Source: Asterionellopsis glacialis
Taxonomy: Eukaryota > Bacillariophyta > Plagiogrammaphyceae > Rhaphoneidales > Asterionellopsidaceae
DNA: 11,149 nucleotides
Assembly: GCA_014885115.2 (NCBI GenBank)
Contig: WKLE02002769.1
Span: forward strand, 1 to 11,149
Reading direction: 5' to 3'
The position numbers and the translations under genes were made by a program. Below the pieces are notes generated by a model. That model saw only the letters and a list, made by a program, of their open reading frames with translations. It had not been told where the DNA came from and ran no database searches. Below are positions 1 through 6,679 of this stretch, one piece after another. How positions within the stretch are numbered: the stretch's first letter is position 1; each line of letters opens with the position of its first letter.

Positions 1-197
1 CCCAGATCTCTTCTGATCAATCTTGCAAAATGGTGCTGTTTGTGGTACCACGTGCATGGAACCGTATGGGTGGTTGTAAGTTAAAAATGGCTGGTTGTTG
101 AGAAATTGGTACCCTAAAATGGTACATCCTTCCATCCTCACAAAAAAACACATAAAATTACTAGCTTTGATTAATTTGATTAAAAAAAAATCTGTCA

Positions 198-215
198 CAG
201 TCCAGTACTGGACTG
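198..215. repeat. 18-bp perfect palindrome
   Basis: The sequence CAGTCCAGTACTGGACTG equals its own reverse complement over all 18 bases. It has no spacer and sits in AT-rich non-coding DNA just after a run of A. It could be a dimeric protein-binding site or a chance event. Nothing around it indicates a function. Confidence 0.6.
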
Positions 216-270
216 GTCCACCTAATCCTGAAACCACTCAATGATCAAAACAAGAACAATATCAACCTGA

Positions 271-645
271 TGTACTCTTAAGAGAGATGATGGAAGTGAG
301 TTTGTGGAAATGGAAGTGATTATTCATACTCTTTATGATACATTTGAAAACAGAGAATACTCAGAAACAAATGATGATTACTCAATTAAATTGGTCATTA
401 CCATGCCTCAGACATGGTAACCACAAATTTTTTTGGCCATGCTTAATAGTTCTATTCAAAAATTTAAAGTTCTGTCCTTTGAAAGAGTTTCATTTTTGAG
501 TGTTGTTGATGGGCAGGATGATGGGTTTAGGTACAGTTTGAATGATGTACATTTAAACTTTTGGAATTGTAATATAGGTAACCTACATGAGGAATTACTC
601 ATGAATGGTGCCTACATTGATGTAGTTGGGGGCAATCTGTTTTGA
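271..645 (+). pseudogene. Weak interrupted coding remnant of unknown family
   Basis: One plus-strand frame stays open from just after a TGA at 268-270 to a TGA at 643-645, with a single TAA at 418-420. The first part (271-417) is acidic and reads like coding sequence (DDGSEFVEMEVI near its start). The second part includes NSSIQKFKVLSF and ends in GAYIDVVGGNLF. The NSSIQK...VSF pattern faintly recalls a leucine-rich-repeat turn, but I cannot place it in a family. No good start context, splice pair or partner gene is visible. It may be a decayed exon, part of a mobile element, or chance open frame in AT-rich DNA. Confidence 0.22.
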
Positions 646-991
646 AGCCTTATGAAAATTGAAATGAACAAAGAACAATTTAATACTAGTAGAAAGGAAA
701 CATAGTAGTAACAATAATAGTTATAATTAAAATAAGAATACAATGTTACTAATTTACTAATCATCATCATGGGTTTCTACTGAATTGGCATAAACTTCAT
801 AAAGTCTCCCTAATACTCTTCATTTTTTGTTGTGGCACTGGGTAAGTTAACACATCTTCCCTTGGCTTCAATCTTTTTCTGACTTTTTCAAGAGCTTCTT
901 GTTCAATTTGTCTTTTCCTTCTATTGTTCTTCTTCAAACATGGTTTGTCACATTTCTTTTGTATCTGCTCAATCTTTATTTTGACTTCAAC

Positions 992-1117
992 ACAATTCAT
1001 CTGTGCACCCACCCATATGGCATGACTTGGATGTCACAAAGCCAAATATTTTAGTAGTGCTTTGTAGTTTGATAATGGTTTATAGAGTTTATTTAATTAC
1101 AACTCATCTGTGCACCC
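992..1117. repeat. 107-bp insertion between 19-bp direct repeats
   Basis: Positions 992-1010 and 1099-1117 are the same 19-bp sequence with one mismatch (ACAAYTCATCTGTGCACCC). The repeat period is exactly 107 bp. The duplicated sequence encodes the same residues (GAQM) of the minus-strand decayed gene in both copies, but in different frames. Removing one period rejoins the two reading frames without a stop at the junction. This points to an insertion with a long target duplication, or to a duplication of unrelated filler, inside an older coding sequence. The insert has no obvious terminal inverted repeats or poly-A tail. Confidence 0.6.
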
Positions 1118-2647
1118 TCCTTTGCCTTTATTTTCTCTTTCTTTCCAAAATCCTTAGTAAATCCATACCTCACATCACCTCTAGTTTCAATTTGGTGATT
1201 TCATTCACCAAATGGATCATCTAAATCTCCAATTCCTTTCAAATCCTGCTGTTGTTTGTAGGTATGGTCTTCAATGATGTGACTTTTGGGGGTTGTTGAA
1301 AATCCTATATATCTTTCCAGCTGCATTACCTTGTCTCTATAATCCATTGTTATGCTTCCTATCTCCTCCTCTGTGAACTTGTATCTCTTGGTGAGTATGT
1401 TACTCAGGGAACCGTCCAGGGTAGACAGGTACCTGTTGTGCACCCAGCAAACCTGGGATATTTTTTCATCACTGATGCCCTCTACTCTAGAAGACTCTCC
1501 CTGGTCTAGAACAAAGAGCATGAATTCCCCTACAATCTCCTGTGCCTTACCCATCAGTTTTCTACAATCATTCCCATCCAGTGCCCCACCAAAAGCAGTA
1601 CTTCTATCTATACCATGATTTAAAAGTATTTTATCAAACTTTGCCCTTAGCGGCTGTCCCCAAGCTTTTGAATTTTCTTTTTTCTTTTGCTGATTCTGAA
1701 AACAGGTTTTACACTGTTCCTTTTATAGATCTTTTTCTTCTATTCTAGATTGCAGGGTTAATTGTTCTGGTAACAAACCATTTAACTCTGATTTGATGAT
1801 TCTCCTTTCCTGATCTTCAAAGGTTTTGATTTTTTGATTCTCCTTCTTAAGATGTTTTAGATAATCATGATTGTACATATTCAATAACACAAGTTCCTGT
1901 TTTGCAATGTCATAGTCATGCAGACTCTTGTGATATGCACTTTTGGCCAAAGTAAATTCAGGGGTATACATTTTAGCTGCTGCTTGCATCTCCTCCAGAA
2001 GGTTATCAACCACATTGTTCCCTTTGCCAATGGTTATGTGCAGAATGGGGCATATGCTGTACTTTGAAACAGGTACTGCTTTAAAAAGAGGATACTCTTT
2101 AACCCCCTTTTGATCTTGGGTTGTAATTTTATCTCCACTATTCTCTTGATTGACAATCTTGTCCAAATGTTCAATCAATTTTGTAATAGTCCAGGGAGCC
2201 CCTAGATCATAATGATACTCCTAACAGTGATCCTTAAACAGATCACAGTATGTGCACCACCATCCAGAGCTCCCTTCTTTCCTAGGGCAATTGTATACAA
2301 TAAAATATCTGCAGCAAAGCGCAGCTCAATAGCAGCAGACGCATTTGCTGGTTGACTAGCAGTTTCCTGCAGGGTTGCGTATGAATGGTCCTCCTTGTTT
2401 TCACCCAACAACAGGTACTTTTCTTTGATGAAAAACATATCATCATCCTCCAAAAGTCTACCAAATGTATTCCTAATGATGCTCACATTGTCTTTTTTGC
2501 ATCTTGCATTCCCCAAGACACATGGATTGTTGGTTGATTGCCAAGTACCAGATGCATCCTTGTGTCTCCCTATAAAGTTCACACAAATTATGCTGTGGCC
2601 CTTGCCATGATCTAAATTGATGAAGACATCAACATTAGAAAAGGGTA

Positions 2648-2652
2648 AACAC
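2648..2652. repeat. Target-site duplication, left copy (AACAC)
   Basis: AACAC lies immediately before the left LTR and is repeated exactly at 4774-4778 after the right LTR. A 5-bp duplication is the normal product of Ty1/copia integrase. Both element ends are therefore original insertion ends. Confidence 0.9.
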
Positions 2653-2745
2653 TGAGAGGAGAAGGACAGACTGAAGGTCGTAGTCTAGTAGAATAAACAT
2701 AGTTTTAGGAATAGGTTTATTATACCCACTCCTGGGATGCTGACA
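2653..2745 (+). repeat. Left (5') LTR, 93 bp
   Basis: It starts TGAGAGGA and ends GCTGACA. It is identical to the right LTR in 89 of 93 positions. The four differences are all transitions and all fall in the first 21 bases. An AATAAA at 2692-2697 is a possible polyadenylation signal. Ninety-three bases is very short for a copia LTR. Confidence 0.92.
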
Positions 2746-2758
2746 GGTTATAAGCACC
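2746..2758 (+). other. Primer binding site, half-tRNA (initiator Met) type
   Basis: GGTTATAAGCACC follows the left LTR directly. It resembles the start of the Drosophila copia site (GGTTATGGGC), which pairs with the anticodon arm of initiator methionine tRNA rather than with a tRNA 3' end. The first six bases match exactly; later bases differ at a few positions. The position is correct, and the match is recalled rather than computed. Confidence 0.65.
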
Positions 2759-3016
2759 TTTAAAGCTTCCCCTGCAACACCAGTGTAGATCCATTGTCAT
2801 CACAAGAGTAAGAGTGAGACAAAGACGGGTAATAGCGCCTTCCTCTGTTCCCTCCGACAGTACCATCATCAAGAAACAGCGGAACCACCATTTTCTTACT
2901 CGCCAAACCCACTCACAAAAGTCTACGTCACCCATAGCTTTTATACTGCTCTCTACAGGAGGACACCTAGGCGACGTCACCAAAACTCGGTAACCAATTC
3001 ACTCTAGATCCGCACC

Positions 3017-4015
3017 ATGAGCAAACCGGGCAAGAAGACCGTCACGACTACCCATGATTGTGATTCTCTAGGACCACCCCTCTTGGAACACTTAATCAAA
3101 TACGTCAAACAGTACTCAAGTACAAGGGTGCTTCCCACCAGATATCAGCAAAAATTCAACTATTTGAAAATGAATCAGCTACCAAAATGGCAAAAATCAC
3201 CGCACAAGAACAAAGCTGAAATGCTGGTGGCGGCAAAGACCCTTCGCATTCCTGGTGCTGTACAACAAGATCTGTCTGATCTTACATACATGTTGAAGTG
3301 CACCGTCCCCTTAGAGGAATCCATGGAGCCTCACAAGAACACAACGCTTCAACGCACCACCATGGCAACCACCAACATATCACCCAATGACAACATGAAA
3401 AACAGATTAACGGCCCTGGCATCTCCCAAGACTCCGGATAACTGCCTAAACAAGATGGCCCGCTCCCCTAAGACTGCAACCATGGCAGACGATGATCCTC
3501 AACAATCGCAGATGCCCAGACACCAATCCAACCTGAATTTGGATCATCTTCAGATACCAAACCAGAACTTAGCTGAGGATATTCACCAAGATGAAAACAA
3601 ACCAAGCTCATCCCGGGATTCACAATCTCCTCATGCTCAATCAGAACCAACCAATCACTGGCAAGAACATGAGGAAACACTTCCGGACCATGATGAATTG
3701 CGGCCCACACAAAACAACCAAATGTTACAACAGCAGGATAATAGCAACACCCCATCACCGATTCATCTATGCTATGACAGTGGCCCGGCCAGACATATCA
3801 GCTGCCATAATAAAACTCTCACAATATTCAAACAACCCAGCAAAAATACATTACCAAGCACTTTGACATCTCATGAAATACCTGGCATTAACCAAACACC
3901 GAGGAATCCTTTACTTGAGGGCAAGAAAACTAAAAGACCTACCAACAATACCACCAGAAATCTGCCAAACCCGTACAAATTCCACACAACGTATCCCACA
4001 AATGAACCAACATAA
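3017..4015 (+). CDS. Gag-position ORF of the LTR element, unrecognised
   Basis: This 332-codon open frame begins at an ATG in good context (CACCATGAG), 271 bases after the left LTR. The first 100 residues look folded: KKTVTTTHDCDSLGPPLLEH, then a basic stretch, then AEMLVAAKTLRIPGAVQQDL. Beyond about residue 105 it becomes low-complexity and rich in Gln, Asn, His, Pro and Ser. I see no CCHC zinc knuckle. Position suggests a gag or gag-like protein, but I cannot match it to a family. The part after about 3750 overlaps the RNase H frame and is probably fortuitous: the deletion junction seems to lie near there and the true product likely ends or shifts at that point. The strand is markedly A/C-rich here. 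Confidence 0.5.
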   Translation: MSKPGKKTVTTTHDCDSLGPPLLEHLIKYVKQYSSTRVLPTRYQQKFNYLKMNQLPKWQKSPHKNKAEMLVAAKTLRIPGAVQQDLSDLTYMLKCTVPLEESMEPHKNTTLQRTTMATTNISPNDNMKNRLTALASPKTPDNCLNKMARSPKTATMADDDPQQSQMPRHQSNLNLDHLQIPNQNLAEDIHQDENKPSSSRDSQSPHAQSEPTNHWQEHEETLPDHDELRPTQNNQMLQQQDNSNTPSPIHLCYDSGPARHISCHNKTLTIFKQPSKNTLPSTLTSHEIPGINQTPRNPLLEGKKTKRPTNNTTRNLPNPYKFHTTYPTNEPT

Positions 4016-4637
4016 CATTCTTCAGGGATATGTCAACTCAGACTGGGGAATGGAAAAAAGCCACAGACGATCTGCCACAGGACTTGCTCTTATGCTAGCA
4101 GGAGGTGTCATAGCATATAAAACAAAATTCCAACCTACAGTAGCCCTATCATCAACTGAAGCAGAATTTGCAGCAGCCGCAGAAGCAGGCAAAATGACCC
4201 TCTACATAAGATCAATCCTCCACAAACTTGGCTATTCCCAGAAATTACTGACCATCTTATATGAAGATAACACAGGAGCCTTACATATGGCTAATTTGGG
4301 ACAACCCACAAAACGAACTTGACATATGGATGTCAAACACTTCGCAATTCAGGATTGGATCAAACATGGCCATCTGTTACTGACCAAAATAGAAACACAA
4401 AACAATATTAGCAATTCTTTCACCAAAGCAGCCGGAAGAACAAAATTTTACAAACAAACAGACATTCTCATGGGCAGAAGACCTCCACTATATACTAAAG
4501 CATACCGGTCCCTGTACAACTCTTACAAATCAACCCAGACAACAAAACATCACAAGCTTCCGAATGAAACATCATCGGAAGAGGATCTAGAAACAATTCT
4601 AAACAGAGTCTGCTCCCAACATGTTCCTGGCTTATAG
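3750..4637 (+). pseudogene. Pol remnant: RT tail and RNase H of copia type
   Basis: One plus frame reads RFIYAMTVARPDIS and then continues through MKYLALTKHRGILYLR. This is the usual copia junction between reverse transcriptase and RNase H. RNase H follows with SDWG (Asp at 4041-4043), SSTEAEF (first Glu at 4158-4160), YEDNTGA (Asp at 4266-4268) and HMDVKHF (Asp at 4329-4331), so all four catalytic carboxylates appear present. FTKAAGRTKF and a basic tail lead to a stop at 4635-4637. Two in-frame TGA codons (3864-3866 and 4320-4322) interrupt it, both at positions where Arg CGA would fit. The domain would degrade the RNA strand of the RNA:DNA hybrid during reverse transcription. Without the RT core it cannot work alone. 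Confidence 0.85.
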
Positions 4638-4663
4638 CTGCGTCAGCCGCATAACCATCCACA

Positions 4664-4680
4664 GTAAGGAACATGGGGGG
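4664..4680 (+). other. Polypurine tract before the right LTR
   Basis: A purine-rich stretch ends in GGGGGG exactly at the LTR boundary. Two pyrimidines, at 4672 and 4674, interrupt it. Its position is that expected for plus-strand priming. Confidence 0.7.
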
Positions 4681-4773
4681 TGAGAGGAGAGGGATAGACC
4701 AAAGGTCGTAGTCTAGTAGAATAAACATAGTTTTAGGAATAGGTTTATTATACCCACTCCTGGGATGCTGACA
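4681..4773 (+). repeat. Right (3') LTR, 93 bp
   Basis: It starts TGAGAGGA and ends GCTGACA, the same length as the left copy. Its last 72 bases are identical to the left LTR. An AATAAA lies at 4720-4725. It is followed by the AACAC duplication at 4774-4778. Confidence 0.92.
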
Positions 4774-4778
4774 AACAC
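4774..4778. repeat. Target-site duplication, right copy (AACAC)
   Basis: Exact match to 2648-2652. Joining the flanks across one copy of AACAC keeps the minus-strand frame of the interrupted older gene continuous, apart from a TAG at 4778-4780. Confidence 0.9.
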
Positions 4779-5161
4779 TAACTGCCTTTTTGCATTTGTG
4801 TTTTTAACCAAAGTTGCAGACATTCTTTGAGGGATCTGTAAGAGAAGGGGATCCTCTCACTGCCATGTTTGTATGTGTCTGTCAATGGTTGTATGTACTC
4901 CAGGTTGAGAACTGAAATCACTTGAAACTTGGAACTAAAAATTGATGACCCAATTTCCATACACAGACAGCTTCTGAGACTTTGCATTTGACTAATGTTC
5001 AGATTACATATTGATTGGACTGCTTTGGTTCCATGTGCATTTACTTTGGGCAATGTAAATCCTCCATTCAAATTGACAACTTTGTCCCAAATATCCTTAT
5101 AAGATAAGTTGTTGCAAAGTATATAAGTAATTTTTTTTTGGTTCCAAAAATAGGAAAGACC
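4774..5161 (-). pseudogene. Decayed repeat-encoded gene, N-terminal-side part
   Basis: A minus frame is open from just after a TGA at 5162-5164 down to a TAG at 4778-4780. It includes LCNNLSYKDIWDKVVNLNGG, LPKVNAHGTKAVQSIC and a cysteine-containing middle. It is in the same frame as the coding remnant that resumes on the other side of the LTR element at 2651, so both belong to one gene split by the insertion. No convincing start codon is visible. A run of nine T (plus strand) at about 5131-5139 is a likely place for an indel, so the original protein may have extended further upstream. The TAG just before the insertion site could be a decayed Trp codon. I recognise no domain here. Confidence 0.5.
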
Positions 5162-5164
5162 TCA

Positions 5165-6208
5165 CGGCCCACTTTTCTGCTGTGGTCATTTTTTTATATA
5201 CCGTTTTAAGGAAATAATTCCAGGCAATGAAAATACATCATTTTGCCTGTTGCAGAATGTTTCCTCCAAATATGTTTCTGAAATGACCCAGTAAACCAGC
5301 TTACACAATCTGGTAGATCCACAGTTTTGTTTTGTTCTGTTCTGGATGACATATGCATATGATACTGTATTCTGATTGGCTGTTTGGAATGGACGGTATT
5401 TCCAAAATTCCAGAAAAAAGGTATTAAAAAGGGGGTCAGGAAAAACAGCTGACTACCACCCCCAAAAGGAGCAAACGTGATTTCCAAATTTCTGAGAAAA
5501 AATTGTTAAAACAGGGTCTTAGGATCAGCCTTAGTTGATGCATCAATTTCAAGAGTCTATTTTCACCCCAGACATGCATATACTGATCAAAAGCTCTTAA
5601 GCTCTAAATCACAAATATTGCCAGTAACCACTAGACCAATTCCAGGTTTGAACATGTATGTGTATCCAAACAAAATTACTTAGATTGAAAGAAATGATAT
5701 AAATAATTCATTGGAAAATATTATAACTGCTTTGTGAAACTCCAAAAATAATCCTGCAGAAAATAGCACAAAAACTTAAAATTTTGGGAAAACTATTTAA
5801 AAATTACCATCAGCAAGAACAAAATGGTTGATACACCCTTTATTATTTTTTTAAGTACTTTTTTGGGGGACAACCCATTCTTTCCTCAGAATCATGCTGT
5901 CAGGAATTTTTAGATCAAGAGCCATCAACCAAGACAAGAAATTGGTGATGACAGTCTTGCTAACCTAGTGGAGACCATCATGGCATCAAGATCAAATTTC
6001 TGTATGGGCAGTTCCCTAGACAATAAAGTTTTTCAGTGAACTGCAGAAACAGACTCGAATAATTGTTTGGAAACATGATTGTTTGTTTTCTGTGATGGTT
6101 TGTTGTAATGTTTTTTATTTCTTTTCTTGGTTCTAAGATATTGTTGTTATTCCACGTCTCGTACTGTATTCTGGTCGGATTAATTATTTTCACTTTTCTG
6201 GACCTCGC
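5165..6208. other. No convincing gene
   Basis: This 1-kb stretch is AT-rich with many homopolymer runs. The longest open minus frame (5487-5206) lacks recognisable motifs, has an odd composition and no ATG in good context. It could be further decayed N-terminal sequence of the split gene or chance. The string ACTGTATTCTG occurs at about 5364 and again at about 6164, which may reflect old repeat sequence. I see no tRNA, rRNA or CRISPR here. Confidence 0.5.
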
Positions 6209-6359
6209 GCTTGGAAGTAACTTCTCCGTGGTACCAGTACATGATGAGCGTAGAAAACCACGGGAGCTTTGGAAGTAACTTTTTTTCGAGCTTGGAAGTA
6301 AAATATTCTACGTGCGAGCTCCACGTAGAGACATACTGGGAATTGAGCTTAGAAGTATA
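6209..6359. repeat. Four GCTTGGAAGTA motifs bracketing two hairpins
   Basis: The motif GCTTGGAAGTA or a close variant begins near 6209, 6266, 6290 and 6347. The spacing is 57, 24 and 57 bases. Each 57-base interval holds an inverted repeat. The first pairs CTCCGTGG (about 6223-6230) with CCACGGGAG (one extra base). The second is a perfect 7-bp stem, CTACGTG at 6308-6314 and CACGTAG at 6322-6328, with a 7-base loop. The arrangement is clear, but its role (regulatory array, remnant of a small mobile element, structured RNA) is unknown. Confidence 0.55.
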
Positions 6360-6382
6360 ATAACTCATCTAAACAACTCACC

Positions 6383-6678
6383 GTCATCATGGAAGATGAA
6401 GAAATTTTAGTGCTACCCCCACCACCCCTTACTTAACGACTTCGACCCCTTACTTAACGACTTCGCACCCTTACATAACGAAGGGGTGCTAACCCCTTTA
6501 AGTAAGGGGGTGCGAGTGTTCTTTCTCCCTCTCCCCCTTGACTTTACTTAACACTCGCATCCCCCTTACTTAACGACTTCGCACCCTTACAGCACCCCTT
6601 TGTTATGTAAGGGGTACGAAGTCGTTAAGTAAGGGGTGGTGGGGGTAGCACTAAAATTTCTTCATCTTCCATGATGAC
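6383..6678. mobile_element. Foldback/MITE-like element with 62-bp perfect inverted ends
   Basis: Positions 6383-6444 are the exact reverse complement of 6617-6678 (62 of 62 bases). The two arms stay largely complementary further inward, with interior loops caused by an extra unit of about 20 bases on each side, so almost the whole 296 bp can fold on itself. The interior repeats CCCTTACTTAACGACTTCG-like units in both orientations, as subterminal repeats of DNA transposons do. The ends carry GTCATCAT...ATGATGAC. It has no coding capacity. I found no clear target-site duplication outside the arms, so the true boundaries could differ by some bases. Confidence 0.75.
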
Positions 6679-6679
6679 T

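Larger units (their letters stand above)
757..2652 (-). pseudogene. Decayed repeat-encoded gene, middle and C-terminal part
   Basis: This minus-strand coding remnant runs from the LTR element down to a TAG at 757-759. Going downstream: FINLDHGKGHSIICVNFIG (2624-2568), a one-base frameshift near 2280, the cysteine pair WWCTYC (about 2262-2245), PILHITIGKGNN (about 2050-2015), a Lys/Glu-rich helical stretch, GGALDGNDCRKLM (1590-1552), TPKSHIIEDH (1290-1260), and GIGDLDDPFGE-stop-NHQ (around 1201). It ends in a basic tail. In-frame stops lie at 2221-2223 (probably a Trp codon), 1723-1725 and 1201-1203 (TGA where Arg CGA would fit). A second frameshift near 830 is suggested because another frame continues sensibly to 757. 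From memory, such motif sets occur in repetitive hypothetical proteins of marine protists and some animals. I do not know a name or a proven activity. A transposase-like role is only inferred. Confidence 0.6.
2653..4773 (+). mobile_element. Non-autonomous Ty1/copia-type LTR retrotransposon
   Basis: The element is 2121 bp. It is bounded by two 93-bp direct repeats that start TG and end CA and is flanked by the 5-bp duplication AACAC. Inside are, in order, a copia-style primer binding site, a gag-position ORF from 3017, the end of reverse transcriptase joined to RNase H (about 3750-4637), and a polypurine tract ending in GGGGGG directly before the right LTR. The RNase H after RT places it in Ty1/copia. 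Full copia elements are usually about 5 kb. I see no protease DTG, integrase zinc/DDE region or RT active site, so an internal deletion near 3750 is the best explanation. It sits antisense inside the older decayed gene. Confidence 0.93.

Noticed and set aside
1010..1117. Interpretation of the 107-bp insertion as an intron of the decayed gene.
   Set aside because: Possible GT and AG pairs exist, but splicing at them gives a stop or the wrong frame. Only excision between the direct repeats restores coding.
1003..1748. Several plus-strand open frames opposite the decayed gene.
   Set aside because: They are antisense shadows. The minus strand carries the coherent motif series.
3468..3758. Minus-strand 96-codon frame inside the LTR element.
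   Set aside because: Antisense shadow of the gag-position ORF with no motifs of its own.
5206..5487. 93-codon minus-strand open frame.
   Set aside because: No recognisable motif, an alternative-type start and aromatic-rich odd composition. At best it is decayed sequence, so no gene is called.
5610..5660. Minus strand has a perfect B box (GTTCAAACC) followed closely by a perfect A box (TGGTCTAGTGGT), suggesting a circularly permuted tRNA gene.
   Set aside because: Only about seven bases separate the boxes, too few for the 3' acceptor strand, an intervening segment and the 5' acceptor strand. The T stem does not pair. Chance or decayed repeat is more likely.
5978..6368. Two overlapping minus-strand open frames of 62 and 71 codons.
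   Set aside because: They cross the motif-and-hairpin array, have Asn/Ile/Lys-rich composition typical of AT-rich non-coding DNA, and carry no motif.
6425..6640. CRISPR-like or telomere-like array because of repeated CTTACTTAACG units.
   Set aside because: Units are in both orientations, unevenly spaced, and lie within a larger inverted repeat. A foldback element explains them better.
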